Positions 48,916 to 58,061 of a DNA stretch of 64,000 nucleotides are shown here, piece after piece. Numbering within the stretch: the stretch's first letter is position 1; each line of letters opens with the position of its first letter. The notes beneath the pieces are model-generated. The model did no database searches. It was not told the DNA's origin and saw only the letters and a list, made by a program, of their open reading frames with translations. The stretch lies in contig NZ_LMDK01000018.1 of NCBI RefSeq assembly GCF_001425055.1, forward strand, positions 310,001 to 374,000. Reading direction: 5' to 3'. The translations under genes were made by a program, and so were the position numbers. The stretch comes from Pelomonas sp. Root1237. GTDB lineage: Bacteria; Pseudomonadota; Gammaproteobacteria; Burkholderiales; Burkholderiaceae_C.

Positions 48916-51570
48916 TCAGTCCTTGGGGGCTTCGGAGGAGTCATCGGTAAGGCCGGCCTCGCCATCTTCGGCAGGGGCATCGGTCTCGTTGGCGTCGTTC
49001 TCGACGATGCGCTGCAGGCCGGACAGCTTGCTGCCGTCGTCCAGCGCGATCAGTGTGACGCCTTGCGTGGCGCGGCCGAGTTCGCGGATCTCGCTGACGC
49101 GGGTGCGCACCAGCACGCCCTTGTCGGTGATCAGCATGATCTCGTCCTCGGGGCGCACCAGCGTCGCGGCGACGACGCGGCCATTGCGCTCGCTCTGCTG
49201 GATGGCAATCATGCCCTTGGTACCGCGGCCGTGGCGCGTGTACTCAACGATGGACGTGCGCTTGCCGTAGCCGTTCTCGGTGGCGGTCAGCACGCTCTGG
49301 GTTTCGTCTTCGGCCACCAGCATGGCGATGAGGCGCTGGTCGGGCTCGAGCATCATGCCGCGCACGCCGCGGGCGGTGCGGCCCATCGGGCGCACGTCGT
49401 CCTCGTCGAAGCGCACGGCCTTGCCGCCGTCGCTGAACAGCATCACATCGTGGTGGCCGTCGGTCAGTGCGGCGCCGATCAGGTGGTCGCCCTCGTCCAG
49501 GTCGACGGAGATGATGCCGGCCTTGCGGGGATTGCTGAAGTCCTTCAGAGAGGTCTTCTTGACCGTGCCCATGGCCGTGGCCATGAAGATGAAGTGATCT
49601 TCAGGGAAGCTGCGGAACTCGCCGGTCAGCGCCAGCACGACGGTGATCTTCTCGTCGGCCTGCAGCGGGAACATGTTGACGATGGGCTTGCCGCGCGAGT
49701 TGCGCGAGCCCTGCGGTACTTCCCAGACCTTGAGCCAGTAGACGCGGCCGCGGTTGGAGAAGCACAGCAGCCAGTCGTGGGTGTTGGCGATGAAGAGCTG
49801 GTCGACCCAGTCGTCGTCCTTCGTCTGCGTGGCCTGCTTGCCGCGGCCGCCGCGCTTTTGAGCGCGGTATTCGCTCAATGCCTGGCTCTTGATGTAGCCG
49901 GTGTGCGAGAGCGTCACGACCATGTCGGTCGGCGTGATGAGGTCTTCGGTGCCGAGTTCCTGGGCGTTGTGCTCGATGACGCTGCGGCGAGCGCCCAGCT
50001 TGGTCTGGCCGAACTCGTTCTTCAGCTGCACCAGCTCGTCGCTGATGATGGTTGTCACCCGGGCAGGCGTGGCAAGGATGTTGAGCAGATCGGCGATCTC
50101 CGCCATCACTTCCTTGTACTCGCCGACGATCTTGTCCTGCTCCAGGCCAGTCAGGCGTTGCAGGCGCATCTGCAGGATTTCGCCAGCCTGCGATTCCGAC
50201 AGGCGGTACAGGCCGTCGGCCTGCATGCCGTACTCGGGCTCCAGGCCTTCGGGACGGTAGGCGGAGGGGCCACCGGCCGACAGCGTCTCGGTGCGCGACA
50301 GCATCTCGCGCACCAGCGACGAATCCCAGCTCTTGGCCATCAGGGCAGCCTTGGCGACGGGCGGCGTCGGCGAGGTCTTGATGGTCTCGATGAATTCGTC
50401 GATGTTGGCCAGCGCCACCGCCAGGCCTTCCAGCACATGGCCGCGCTCGCGGGCCTTGCGCAGTTCGTAGATCGTGCGGCGGGTCACCACCTCGCGGCGG
50501 TGCTCCAGGAACACGATGACCATGTCGCGCAGATTGCATAGCTTGGGCTGGCCATCGACGAGGGCGACCATGTTCATGCCGAAGCTGTCCTGCAGCTGCG
50601 TCTGCTTGTACAGGTTGTTCAGCACCACCTCGGGCACTTCACCGCGCTTGAGCTCGATGACCACGCGCATCCCGGACTTGTCGGACTCGTCCTGGATGTG
50701 GCTGATGCCCTCGATCTTCTTTTCCTGCACCAGTTCGGCAATGCGCTCAAGCAGGGTCTTCTTGTTGACCTGGTAGGGGATCTCGTCAACGATGATCGAC
50801 TGGCGCGAACCCTTGTCGATGTCCTCGAAATGCACCTTGGCGCGCATGACGACGCGGCCGCGGCCGGTGCGGTAGCCATCGCGCACGCCAGCCAGGCCGT
50901 AGATGATGCCGGCGGTCGGGAAGTCCGGCGCCGGGATGATCTCCATCAGCTCGTCAACGGTGCATTCCGGGCTCTTCAGCGCGAACAGGCAGGCGTCGAC
51001 AACCTCGTTGAGGTTGTGCGGCGGGATATTCGTGGCCATACCCACGGCAATACCCGAAGCGCCATTCACCAGAAGATTCGGCAAACGGGTCGGCAGTACC
51101 AGGGGTTCCTTATGGCTGCCGTCATAGTTCGGCCCGAAATCGACGGTTTCCTTGTCGATGTCAGCCAACATTTCGTGAGCGATTTTGTCGAGACGAATCT
51201 CGGTGTATCGCATTGCAGCGGCGTTATCTCCGTCGATCGAGCCGAAGTTGCCTTGACCATCGATCAGCATGTGGCGCAGGCTGAATGGCTGCGCCATGCG
51301 GACGATGGTGTCGTAAATGGCCGAGTCGCCGTGCGGGTGGTATTTGCCCATGGTCTCGCCCACCGCCTGCGCACTCTTGCGGTACTTGGCGTTGTAGGTG
51401 TTGCCCATCTCGTTCATCGCGTACAGCACGCGACGGTGCACCGGCTTCAGGCCGTCACGCGCATCGGGCAGGGCGCGTCCCACGATCACGCTCATCGCGT
51501 AGTCGAGATAGGAGCGGCGCATCTCCTCCTCGAGGCTGATCGGGAGGGTTTCCTTGGCGAACTGGGTCAT
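48916..51570 (-). CDS. gyrA: DNA gyrase subunit A
   Basis: This 884-residue catalytic subunit of gyrase nicks and rejoins DNA with GyrB. The N-terminal domain has [39 protein letters not shown] and the quinolone-determining region [30 protein letters not shown]. The active-site tyrosine is in [15 protein letters not shown]. The C-terminal beta-pinwheel contains the GyrA box ([10 protein letters not shown]). In the quinolone region the position equal to E. coli Ser83 is His in HPHGDSA-type context preceded by a normal sequence, so I draw no resistance conclusion. The acidic tail is typical. Confidence 0.96.
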   Translation of the reverse strand: MTQFAKETLPISLEEEMRRSYLDYAMSVIVGRALPDARDGLKPVHRRVLYAMNEMGNTYNAKYRKSAQAVGETMGKYHPHGDSAIYDTIVRMAQPFSLRHMLIDGQGNFGSIDGDNAAAMRYTEIRLDKIAHEMLADIDKETVDFGPNYDGSHKEPLVLPTRLPNLLVNGASGIAVGMATNIPPHNLNEVVDACLFALKSPECTVDELMEIIPAPDFPTAGIIYGLAGVRDGYRTGRGRVVMRAKVHFEDIDKGSRQSIIVDEIPYQVNKKTLLERIAELVQEKKIEGISHIQDESDKSGMRVVIELKRGEVPEVVLNNLYKQTQLQDSFGMNMVALVDGQPKLCNLRDMVIVFLEHRREVVTRRTIYELRKARERGHVLEGLAVALANIDEFIETIKTSPTPPVAKAALMAKSWDSSLVREMLSRTETLSAGGPSAYRPEGLEPEYGMQADGLYRLSESQAGEILQMRLQRLTGLEQDKIVGEYKEVMAEIADLLNILATPARVTTIISDELVQLKNEFGQTKLGARRSVIEHNAQELGTEDLITPTDMVVTLSHTGYIKSQALSEYRAQKRGGRGKQATQTKDDDWVDQLFIANTHDWLLCFSNRGRVYWLKVWEVPQGSRNSRGKPIVNMFPLQADEKITVVLALTGEFRSFPEDHFIFMATAMGTVKKTSLKDFSNPRKAGIISVDLDEGDHLIGAALTDGHHDVMLFSDGGKAVRFDEDDVRPMGRTARGVRGMMLEPDQRLIAMLVAEDETQSVLTATENGYGKRTSIVEYTRHGRGTKGMIAIQQSERNGRVVAATLVRPEDEIMLITDKGVLVRTRVSEIRELGRATQGVTLIALDDGSKLSGLQRIVENDANETDAPAEDGEAGLTDDSSEAPKD

Positions 51571-51834
51571 GCGGCAGGATGACGCACGCGCTACACGGCC
51601 GCGGCGTCCTCAGAGGTAGGTGAAAGGCGCGAATTCTATGCGGCCCGCCCCCCTGTAGCAGCAGCGCAACATCGTCACCATGGCCTTGAACGTAGGCCGC
51701 CACAATGCGTTGGTCTCGGTGCCCCCATGGCACAATCGTCGGGTCCCTAGGAGAAACCCTAAAGTCTCTCCTGAGGTTAGAGGTTGAGTACTGACTCTCG
51801 CAGGGCAACTGCGGCATTCCTTGAGAGGAGAATC
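51571..51834. promoter_or_regulatory. Divergent gyrA / ompA-like promoter region
   Basis: The 264 bp carry promoters for gyrA (minus) and the OmpA-like gene (plus). A possible plus-strand pair is TTGGTC at 51710-51715 and CACAAT at 51731-51736 (15-bp spacing, weak). An inverted repeat, AGGAGA near 51749 and TCTCCT near 51767, lies in the likely OmpA leader. GAGAGGAGAATC just before the ATG at 51835 is a strong ribosome-binding site. No RNA gene is seen. Confidence 0.45.
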
Positions 51835-52491
51835 ATGAAGAAACTGAATCGTGTGGCGTCGCTGTTTGCGGTGGCCGCGGTCGCCGTTGCTGCGTCTGGC
51901 GCATCGGCCCAAGCTATCGACAACTGGCGCGCAACCGACGGCACCGTCTGGAAGAACGGCACCAACGAATATTGCTGGCGCGACAATTTCTGGACACCCG
52001 CTACGGCCGCCAAGGGCTGCGACGGCGAAATCAAGCCGGCACCCAAGGTTGAGCCGCCGGTACCGGTTGCTCCCCCGCCTCCGGCCCCGGCTCCCCAGCC
52101 TCCGAAGCCGGTTCCCCCGCCGCCGGCTCCGGTCAGCGAGAAGGTTACCTTCGCCGCTGATGCCTTCTTCGACTTCGACAAGTCGACGCTGAAGCCCGAA
52201 GCCACCGCCAAGCTGGACGACCTGGTCAGCAAGACCAAGGGCATCAACCTGGAAGTCATCATCGCCGTTGGCCACACCGACTCGGTGGGCAGCGATGAGT
52301 ACAACCAGAAGCTGTCGATCCGCCGCTCGGAAGCCGTCAAGGCCTACCTGGTTGGCAAGGGTGTCGAGCCGAACCGCGTCTACACCGAAGGCAAGGGCGA
52401 AAAGCAGCCCGTCGCCGACAACAAGACGACCGAAGGCCGCGCCAAGAACCGCCGCACCGAGATCGAAGTCGTCGGTACGCGCAACAAGTAA
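51835..52491 (+). CDS. OmpA-family outer-membrane/peptidoglycan-binding protein
   Basis: This 218-residue protein has a signal peptide ([24 protein letters not shown], about residue 26). A short N-terminal module contains [20 protein letters not shown] and one more cysteine. A proline-rich linker (about 72-98) precedes a C-terminal OmpA domain: [40 protein letters not shown] and [13 protein letters not shown]. The OmpA domain binds peptidoglycan. It lacks the eight-stranded beta barrel of E. coli OmpA, so it is probably periplasmic or lipid-independent. The ribosome-binding site is strong, suggesting high expression. Confidence 0.9.
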   Translation: MKKLNRVASLFAVAAVAVAASGASAQAIDNWRATDGTVWKNGTNEYCWRDNFWTPATAAKGCDGEIKPAPKVEPPVPVAPPPPAPAPQPPKPVPPPPAPVSEKVTFAADAFFDFDKSTLKPEATAKLDDLVSKTKGINLEVIIAVGHTDSVGSDEYNQKLSIRRSEAVKAYLVGKGVEPNRVYTEGKGEKQPVADNKTTEGRAKNRRTEIEVVGTRNK

Positions 52492-52496
52492 GCTCA

Positions 52497-52550
52497 GCGC
52501 CCTCGGGCGCTTTGCGCAAAGCCCCGCACGGTCCGCCGTCGGGGCTTTTC
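52497..52550 (+). terminator. Rho-independent terminator(s) after the OmpA-like gene
   Basis: The main stem pairs AAGCCCCG (52519-52526) with CGGGGCTT (52540-52547), with an internal ACGG/CCGT extension, followed by TTTTCT. A smaller hairpin, GCGCCC-TC-GGGCGC followed by TTT (52497-52513), lies just before it. This separates the OmpA-like gene from ubiG. Confidence 0.85.
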
Positions 52551-52565
52551 TACTTTCTGGATGTC

Positions 52566-53270
52566 ATGACGATCAACGCCGATCCGCAAGAGCTCGCCAA
52601 ATTCGGCGAACTGGCCCACCGCTGGTGGGACCCCGAGAGCGACTTCAAACCGCTGCACGAGATCAACCCGCTGCGCCTGGGATGGATTCAGCAGCTCTGC
52701 CCTTTGGCAGGCAAGCGTGTGCTGGACGTCGGTTGTGGCGGCGGCATTCTGAGCGATTCCATGGCACGTGCCGGCGCCCAGGTGCTGGGCATCGACCTGT
52801 CGACCAAGCCGCTGCGCGTCGCAGAACTGCACGCCATGGAGGCGGGGACCGAAGGCGTGGAATACCGCGAAATCGCTGTCGAAGTGTTGGCCACTGAACA
52901 ACCGGCCAGCTTCGACGTGGTTACCTGCATGGAGATGTTGGAGCATGTGCCCGACCCGGCCTCGGTCGTGCGGGCGCTGGCGACGCTGGTCAAGCCCGGC
53001 GGCTGGGTCTTCCTGTCGACGCTCAATCGCAACGCCAAGTCGTTCTTGCTCGCCATCGTTGGTGCGGAGTACGTACTGCAGATGCTGCCCAAGGGCACGC
53101 ACGAATATGCGCGCTTCCTGAAGCCGTCGGAGCTGTCGCAGTTCTGTCGCGACGCCGGGCTTGAGCTGCAAGGCAGCCGCGGCCTGACCTACAACCCGCT
53201 CACGCAGCGCTACAGCCTCGGCAGCGACACCGACGTGAACTACCTGCTGGCTTGCCGCCGTCCCGCTTGA
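52566..53270 (+). CDS. ubiG: Ubiquinone biosynthesis O-methyltransferase
   Basis: This 234-residue SAM-dependent enzyme carries out both O-methylations in ubiquinone synthesis. It has the N-terminal [33 protein letters not shown]-binding [16 protein letters not shown], and [16 protein letters not shown]. The chosen ATG at 52566 ([10 protein letters not shown]) lies just past the terminator of the OmpA-like gene. It overlaps the phosphatase gene by TTGA. Synteny gyrA-ompA/ubiG-phosphatase resembles Pseudomonas. Confidence 0.95.
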   Translation: MTINADPQELAKFGELAHRWWDPESDFKPLHEINPLRLGWIQQLCPLAGKRVLDVGCGGGILSDSMARAGAQVLGIDLSTKPLRVAELHAMEAGTEGVEYREIAVEVLATEQPASFDVVTCMEMLEHVPDPASVVRALATLVKPGGWVFLSTLNRNAKSFLLAIVGAEYVLQMLPKGTHEYARFLKPSELSQFCRDAGLELQGSRGLTYNPLTQRYSLGSDTDVNYLLACRRPA

Positions 53271-53941
53271 AGCTTGCCGCCCCCTGGTCGCATCTGCAGG
53301 CCGTGCTGTTCGACCTGGACGGCACGTTGATCGACAGTGCTGCTGACCTTGCGGCGGCGGCCAATGCGATGCGCGCCGATCGTGGTCTCACGCCGCTGCC
53401 GTTGCCGCAATATCGGCCGCATGGCGGCTCCGGCGCGCGCGGCATGCTGGGCCAAGCCTTCGGCGCGGCGCCTGGTCAGTCGGGCTATGACGAACTCAAG
53501 CGTGAATTTCTGGATCGCTACGAAGCGCTGATGTATGACAGCACGCGCACCTTTGTCGGCATCGAGGCGGAACTTCTCGGGCTCGCTGATGCGGGCCTGG
53601 CATGGGGCATCGTCACCAACAAGGCCGAACGCTTCGCCTTGCCGCTTGCCAAGGCGCTGGGTTTGGCGGCCGGCGCCATCGTGGGCGGCGACACCACGAG
53701 CCATACCAAGCCGCACCCCGCCCCGCTGCTGGAGGCAGCACGCCGCTTGAACGTGGTACCGGCGTCCTGCCTCTATGTCGGAGACGACGAACGCGACATC
53801 CTGGCCGGTCGCGCTGCTGGCATGGCAACGGCCGCTGCGGCGTGGGGCTATCTCGGCCATAGCGGTGAATTTCGTCATTGGGGCGCCGACCTGGAGCTGT
53901 CCGCGCCGGGTGAGCTCTTGAAAGCGCTCGGTCTGGCCTAA
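53267..53941 (+). CDS. gph: HAD phosphatase, Gph/MupP type
   Basis: This 224-residue HAD hydrolase has the catalytic [17 protein letters not shown], the cap with [12 protein letters not shown], the Thr-containing [14 protein letters not shown], and the C-terminal [20 protein letters not shown]. Annotation as phosphoglycolate phosphatase is conventional. However, the position directly after ubiG matches mupP of Pseudomonas, whose product is N-acetylmuramate-6-phosphate phosphatase in peptidoglycan recycling, so both functions are possible. I choose the TTG at 53267, overlapping the ubiG stop as TTGA; a TTG at 53252 is the alternative. The stop codon lies within the ssrA promoter. Confidence 0.88.
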   Translation: MKLAAPWSHLQAVLFDLDGTLIDSAADLAAAANAMRADRGLTPLPLPQYRPHGGSGARGMLGQAFGAAPGQSGYDELKREFLDRYEALMYDSTRTFVGIEAELLGLADAGLAWGIVTNKAERFALPLAKALGLAAGAIVGGDTTSHTKPHPAPLLEAARRLNVVPASCLYVGDDERDILAGRAAGMATAAAAWGYLGHSGEFRHWGADLELSAPGELLKALGLA

Positions 53942-53944
53942 GAT
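53918..53944 (+). promoter_or_regulatory. Promoter of ssrA inside the phosphatase gene
   Basis: TTGAAA at 53918-53923 and TAAGAT at 53939-53944 form a promoter-like pair with a 15-bp spacer. The -10 overlaps the phosphatase stop codon. The mature tmRNA 5' end at 53956 lies 11 nt after the -10, allowing a short leader for RNase P. Only 14 nt separate the two genes, so the promoter must lie here. Confidence 0.6.
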
Positions 53945-53955
53945 GCGAGGTCTCT

Positions 53956-54328
53956 GGGGCCGACTTGGTTTCGACGTGGGTGCGGATCCGGAGTAGGGCA
54001 TGTCGAGCACCAGTTCGCTCGTAAAACCACTGGAAACAAAGTAACTGCAAACGACTCTACGTTCGCACTCGCCGCTTAATTGCGGATGAGCTTCTCAACG
54101 GCAGGCCGATGGGCCGGGCTGAGTTCCGCAAGGGGCAAGGCTGAGAAGTCACTCACATCGGCTGGCGTCGCACCGGGTCACTCGGTGGGGCGTGAGATCA
54201 AGTGACTGGCGGGAAAGCTAGCGTGCCACTGCGCGAGTTGACCGTGAGATTCAAATCAGCCGGCTAAACATGTAGATCTGCCCGGTGATGGCTTGCGGAC
54301 GGGGGTTCAATTCCCCCCGGCTCCACCA
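53956..54328 (+). ncRNA. ssrA: Transfer-messenger RNA (tmRNA), one-piece
   Basis: This RNA rescues stalled ribosomes and tags incomplete proteins for degradation. The 5' end GGGGCCGACTTGGTTTCGAC and the 3' end with the T-arm GGGTTCAATTCCCCC and terminal GGCTCCACCA fold into the tRNA-like domain. The tag frame runs GCA at 54047 to TAA at 54079, encoding ANDSTFALAA. The FALAA end is typical of betaproteobacteria. It is a single-piece molecule of about 373 nt. It is followed by a strong terminator and preceded by a promoter in the phosphatase gene. Confidence 0.97.
54047..54079 (+). other. tmRNA tag-peptide reading frame
   Basis: Within ssrA the resume codon GCA (54047) is followed by codons for N, D, S, T, F, A, L, A, A and stop TAA (54077-54079). 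With the alanine charged on tmRNA the added tag is A-ANDSTFALAA. The ALAA end targets proteins to ClpXP/ClpAP. The upstream AGTAACTGCAA context matches other tmRNAs. Confidence 0.9.
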
Positions 54329-54338
54329 TCCAATTGAG

Positions 54339-54369
54339 AAGGCCCGTGTCGGTGACACGGGCCTTTTTT
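54339..54369 (+). terminator. Rho-independent terminator of ssrA
   Basis: A near-perfect stem, AAGGCCCGTGTC and GACACGGGCCTT, with a GGT loop and a T6 tract. It lies 10 nt after the tmRNA CCA end. It could also act weakly on lexA transcripts from the other side. Confidence 0.95.
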
Positions 54370-54388
54370 CATCTCGAGTGCGCCGGGG

Positions 54389-55060
54389 TCAATTGAACCC
54401 CTGTCCGCGAATCAGCCCAACAGCCAGGCCCTCGATGCTGAAGCTCTCGCTGTGCTCATCGACGCGGATGGGCTCGAAATCGGCGTTCTCGGGCAGCAAC
54501 TGGATGCCATCAGGCCCACGCTTGAAGCGCTTGACCGTGACCTCGTCGCCGACCCGAGCCACGACGATCTGGCCATTGCGCGCCTCCTTGGCCGACTGCA
54601 CAGCCAGCAGGTCGCCATCGAGGATGCCGATGTCCTTCATGCTCATGCCCTTGACCTTGAGCAGGTAGTCGGGCTTCCTAGCGAACAGGCCGGGCTCGAC
54701 CGTATAGGTCTGCTCGACATGCTCCTGCGCGAGGATGGGCGCGCCAGCGGCGACGCGGCCGATCAGGGGCAGGGTCAGCTGGGCGAAGTGGGGAATCGGA
54801 AGGTTGAATTGGCGGGCGCGGTTGACGGCGCTCAGCGCATCGGACTTGAGGCGAATGCCGCGCGAGGTGCCGCCGACGAGTTCCAGCATGCCCTTGCGAG
54901 CCAGGGCCTGCAGATGCTCCTCGGCCGCGTTGGCGGACTTGAAACCCAGCTCGGCGGCAATCTCGGCGCGGGTGGGTGGCGAGCCGGTGCTTTCGATCGC
55001 GTTGCGGACCAGGTCGAAGATCTGCTGCTGTCGGGCGGTAAGCTTGGGTCGGTCTTGCAC
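54389..55060 (-). CDS. lexA: SOS-response repressor and autoprotease LexA
   Basis: This 223-residue repressor of DNA-damage genes has an N-terminal winged helix ([33 protein letters not shown]). The RecA-stimulated self-cleavage site is Ala105-Gly106 in [11 protein letters not shown]. The catalytic dyad is Ser140 in [10 protein letters not shown] and Lys177 in DEVTVKRF. It is slightly longer than the 202-residue E. coli protein. The start is a GTG at 55060 ([13 protein letters not shown]). Two LexA boxes lie 22 and 41 bp upstream, so it is autoregulated. It converges on ssrA. Confidence 0.96.
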   Translation of the reverse strand: MQDRPKLTARQQQIFDLVRNAIESTGSPPTRAEIAAELGFKSANAAEEHLQALARKGMLELVGGTSRGIRLKSDALSAVNRARQFNLPIPHFAQLTLPLIGRVAAGAPILAQEHVEQTYTVEPGLFARKPDYLLKVKGMSMKDIGILDGDLLAVQSAKEARNGQIVVARVGDEVTVKRFKRGPDGIQLLPENADFEPIRVDEHSESFSIEGLAVGLIRGQGFN

Positions 55061-55081
55061 GGGGCGGCCTTTTCGTCAGGG

Positions 55082-55116
55082 CTGGAAATTTGTCCAGCAC
55101 CTGTATTTTCATCCAG
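55082..55116. promoter_or_regulatory. Two adjacent LexA (SOS) boxes
   Basis: Box 1, CTGGAAATTTGTCCAG at 55082-55097, and box 2, CTGTATTTTCATCCAG at 55101-55116, both fit CTG-N10-CAG and are 3 bp apart. They lie between the lexA start (55060) and the asparaginase start (about 55129). They should autoregulate lexA. Box 2 is 12 nt from the asparaginase start codon, so that gene may also respond to DNA damage. Confidence 0.88.
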
Positions 55117-55128
55117 GAATCCAAGAAA

Positions 55129-56064
55129 TTGCAAACCTTTGACCGTCTGATCGTCATTCTGGGCACCGGCGGCACGATTGCCGGCACTGCCAAAACCGCC
55201 AGCGACGGTGTGGGCTACACGGCGGCGCAATTGAGCGTTGAGGATTTGCTGGCGGCAGTGCCCGCGCTGTCGGGCCAGAAGCTCGAGGCGCAGCAGGTTG
55301 CCCAGCTCGACAGCAAGGACATGGATTTCGCGACCTGGCAGCGGCTCGCAGTCGCCGTACAGCAGCACCTCGACCGGCCTGAAGTCGCTGGCATCGTCAT
55401 CACCCATGGCACGGACACGCTCGAGGAGACCGCCTACTTCCTGCAGCGCGTGCTGGCACCTGTCAAGCCCGTCGTTCTGACGGCCGCGATGCGGCCGGCG
55501 ACGGCGCTGGCGCCCGACGGGCCGCAAAACCTTTTCGATGCGGTGCAGGTGGCAGCGACGTCCGATGCGGCGGGCGTCGTCGTCGCATTCGCAGGCCGTG
55601 TGCACGATGCGACCCAGGTGCGCAAGACACACAGCTATCGCGTTGACGCCTTCGAGTCGGTCGACGGGGCGCTGGTGGCGCGGGTGGAGGAGGGCGTCGT
55701 GCGCCAGCTTGGCCGCTGGCCCGTGGGCGATGGCCTGGGGCTGGCGCGCATCGCCCGGCCGGCCGCACGCTGGCCGAGGGTCGAGATCGTCATGAACCAT
55801 GCCGGTGCGGATGGCGTTGTCGTGCGGGCGCTCTGCGCGGCAGGCATCGACGGGCTGGTCGCCGCTGGCACGGGCAACGGCACGCTCAGCACCACGCTGG
55901 CTGCCGCGCTGCACGAAGCCCGGGCCGGCGGCGTCAAGGTCTGGCGCAGCACGCGCTGCGACGCCGGCCCGGTCATGGACTTGCCCGGGCTGCTGCCCAG
56001 CGCCGGCGCGCTGAGCCCGGTCAAGGCCAGGATCGAACTGATCCTGAGCCTGCTGGGCGACTGA
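55129..56064 (+). CDS. L-asparaginase (type I/II family)
   Basis: This 311-residue asparaginase/glutaminase has the nucleophile threonine motif LGTGGTIAGTA near the N-terminus and the second-threonine motif GIVITHGTDTLEETAYFL. The length fits bacterial asparaginases. I choose a TTG at 55129 (LQTFDRLIVILGTGG) with AGGAAT about 9 nt upstream. An upstream TTG at 55090 would run through the LexA boxes and is less likely. No signal peptide is clear, favouring the cytoplasmic type. It is divergent from lexA and shares the operator region. It is convergent with the phytase-like gene, 3 bp apart. Confidence 0.9.
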   Translation: MQTFDRLIVILGTGGTIAGTAKTASDGVGYTAAQLSVEDLLAAVPALSGQKLEAQQVAQLDSKDMDFATWQRLAVAVQQHLDRPEVAGIVITHGTDTLEETAYFLQRVLAPVKPVVLTAAMRPATALAPDGPQNLFDAVQVAATSDAAGVVVAFAGRVHDATQVRKTHSYRVDAFESVDGALVARVEEGVVRQLGRWPVGDGLGLARIARPAARWPRVEIVMNHAGADGVVVRALCAAGIDGLVAAGTGNGTLSTTLAAALHEARAGGVKVWRSTRCDAGPVMDLPGLLPSAGALSPVKARIELILSLLGD

Positions 56065-56067
56065 GCC

Positions 56068-57513
56068 TCAGCGGCTGCGGCGCCGGGCCACGAAACCGAC
56101 CAGGCTCAGGCCGGCCAGCAGCAGGGCATATTGGCTGGGTTCAGGCACGGCCGCGATGGCTTGGTTGGTCAGATTGCCCTCGAAAGCGAAGACGTAGAAC
56201 TGGTTGCCGTAGGCTGCCGGCGCGCTGCCGCCGTTCGGGATTGCCGTGGCCAGGAAGTCGTTGTCGTTGGCGAGATACAGCGTGTGCATCGTTTTGCCGT
56301 TGACGATGACATCCTCGCCGAAGGCAATGCCTTCGAGCTTGGCCGGTATCAGCGCGTCGGAAATGCCGGCGGCGTTGAGCGCGGCCTTGATGTCGAGGAA
56401 TCGCGTGCCGACTATTGCCGTGCCGGGTTGGGTGCGCAGGTCAGCGATGCCACTGACCTCGGCGGCACCGGTCAGGTCGATCTTGACGAGCTGTTTCACC
56501 GCCGCCTTGGAGCCGTCGCCCATGCCCTTGCCGTCGCGCTCCAGCACGATGAGTTCGTGGTCGTTCAGTGCCAGCAACTCGCTGCTGTTGTAGGCCTTGC
56601 CGTTGATCTGGTTGTCGAAAGCGAACTGGCTGGTGGCTCCCGTGGCGACGTCGATCTTGACGATGCGGTTGTAGCGGCCGCCGTCGCCGCCGTCCTGGGC
56701 CAGCGGGCTCTGCACGAAGCCGAACAGCGTCTTTCCGTCGGGCGAGATGGCCAGGCCCTCCATGCCCTTGTTGGCGACGCGGCCTGCCGTGTTGCCAGAG
56801 ATCTCGGCGGCGCCGGAAGAGCTGACGTTGCCAACGGCGAAGCTGCTCGGCAGGCTGAAGGTGCGGATGCGCTCGCCCGTCGCGCGGTCGAACTGGTAGA
56901 CGTAGGGGCCGTACTCGTCGGAGATGAAGACGCTCTTGCCGTCGTTGGAGACGCGGATGCCTTCGGGGTCCAGGCGCGCGTTGGCCGGGTTGGTCGACAG
57001 ACCGGAAGCAAAGTTGTCGGAGCGGCCCGAGAAGTAGTTCTTGCTGCCGGCGAGGACTGTGCTGCTGTCGACGATACCGCTCAGTGTCGCGGCCTTGGGG
57101 CCGTAGTTCAGCGTTGTGGAACTGGACAGCAGCGTGGTGGCCTGCAGCGTCGGCGTCAGCGTGTACGGCAGGGCGGAGCCGGCCGCGTTGGCGGTGAGGC
57201 TGAGCTGCACCGTCTGGAAGCGGGCGATGAAGGACGTCGTGTTGTCGAGCTGCGGCGCGCCCCAGTCATTGGCGTTCGGACCGCGGTCCGGCAGCGCCAG
57301 GAAGGTGTTGCCGCCGGCCCAGGCCAGGCCCGAGCCCATGCCGCCGAGCAGGTTGGCCGCGAGGCCGCTTTCGAGGGAGTAGTTCAGGCCGGAAAGGTCG
57401 CTCAGCGAGCCGCTGAGGTTGCCCATGCCGATCAGCACCGGTTCGGCCGCGCGGGATGGAGCGGCGAGGGCCAGCAGGGCGCTGGCGATGGCGGTGGTCA
57501 GGAAGAGGCGCAT
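56068..57513 (-). CDS. Phytase-like (esterase-like) protein with PEP-CTERM sorting signal
   Basis: This 481-residue exported protein has a signal peptide (RLFLTTAIASALLALAAPSRA, about residue 23). The body matches the esterase-like activity-of-phytase family, a beta-propeller-like domain: GGNTFLALPDRGPNAN, LDPEGIRVSNDGKSVFISDE, MEGLAISPDGKTLFGFVQS and LEGIAFGEDVIV. The C-terminus is a classical PEP-CTERM: VPEPSQYALLLAGLSLVGF followed by ARRRSR. PEP-CTERM proteins are sorted by exosortase and often linked to exopolysaccharide. No exosortase gene is in the window. Substrate could be phosphate esters, but enzyme activity is not proven for the family. Confidence 0.9.
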   Translation of the reverse strand: MRLFLTTAIASALLALAAPSRAAEPVLIGMGNLSGSLSDLSGLNYSLESGLAANLLGGMGSGLAWAGGNTFLALPDRGPNANDWGAPQLDNTTSFIARFQTVQLSLTANAAGSALPYTLTPTLQATTLLSSSTTLNYGPKAATLSGIVDSSTVLAGSKNYFSGRSDNFASGLSTNPANARLDPEGIRVSNDGKSVFISDEYGPYVYQFDRATGERIRTFSLPSSFAVGNVSSSGAAEISGNTAGRVANKGMEGLAISPDGKTLFGFVQSPLAQDGGDGGRYNRIVKIDVATGATSQFAFDNQINGKAYNSSELLALNDHELIVLERDGKGMGDGSKAAVKQLVKIDLTGAAEVSGIADLRTQPGTAIVGTRFLDIKAALNAAGISDALIPAKLEGIAFGEDVIVNGKTMHTLYLANDNDFLATAIPNGGSAPAAYGNQFYVFAFEGNLTNQAIAAVPEPSQYALLLAGLSLVGFVARRRSR

Positions 57514-57595
57514 CGCGGGTCTCCGGGTGTGATTGGAAAACCCGCGATGCTGACCGGCGCACGTGACGCCGGCGTGACGGCCATTCAGACGACGG

Positions 57596-58030
57596 TTAGA
57601 CGACAGTCAGCGAGACGTCGACGTTGCCGCGCGTGGCGTTCGAGTAGGGGCAGACCTCGTGGGCGGTGGCGACCAGAGCCTCCAGGGCGGCGCGGTCCAT
57701 GCCGGGCACGGAGATCTTCATGTCGACCTGGATGCCGAAGGCCCCGGGCTTGTTGGCGTGTGGGCCGATGGCGACGTCGCTGGTAATCGAGACCTCGGCA
57801 GGCAGGCTGATCTTCTGCTTGCCGGCGACGGCTTTCATGGCGCCAATGAAGCAGGCGGAATAGCCGGCCGCGAACAGCTGCTCGGGGTTGGTGCCCGGGC
57901 CGCCGGCGCCGCCGAGTTCCTTGGGCGTGGACAGCGTCACGTCGATGGCGCCGTCGGACGACTTGGCGGTGCCGGCGCGGCCACCGGTGGCAGTGGCGGT
58001 GGCGGTGTAGAGGGCTTTTTCGATGGCCAT
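57596..58030 (-). CDS. ohr: Organic hydroperoxide resistance protein
   Basis: This 144-residue thiol peroxidase of the Ohr/OsmC family reduces organic hydroperoxides. The catalytic cysteines are visible as NPEQLFAAGYSACFIGAM (about Cys60) and HEVCPYSNATRGNVDV (about Cys126). The conserved arginine region precedes the first. It is 31 nt downstream of ohrR, so the pair is an operon. It is expected to be induced when OhrR is oxidised. Confidence 0.95.
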   Translation of the reverse strand: MAIEKALYTATATATGGRAGTAKSSDGAIDVTLSTPKELGGAGGPGTNPEQLFAAGYSACFIGAMKAVAGKQKISLPAEVSITSDVAIGPHANKPGAFGIQVDMKISVPGMDRAALEALVATAHEVCPYSNATRGNVDVSLTVV

Positions 58031-58061
58031 GGTGGCTCCTTTGGGGTGGTGGGGGAAGAAA

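Noticed and set aside
49063-50541. 492-codon plus-strand frame opposite gyrA
   Set aside because: Antisense to gyrA.
50903-51470. Quinolone-resistance mutation in gyrA
   Set aside because: The region reads [22 protein letters not shown], the normal sensitive-type context for many bacteria, so no claim can be made.
56131-57786. 551-codon plus-strand frame opposite the phytase-like gene
   Set aside because: Antisense and extends into the ohr gene; amino-acid composition is not protein-like.
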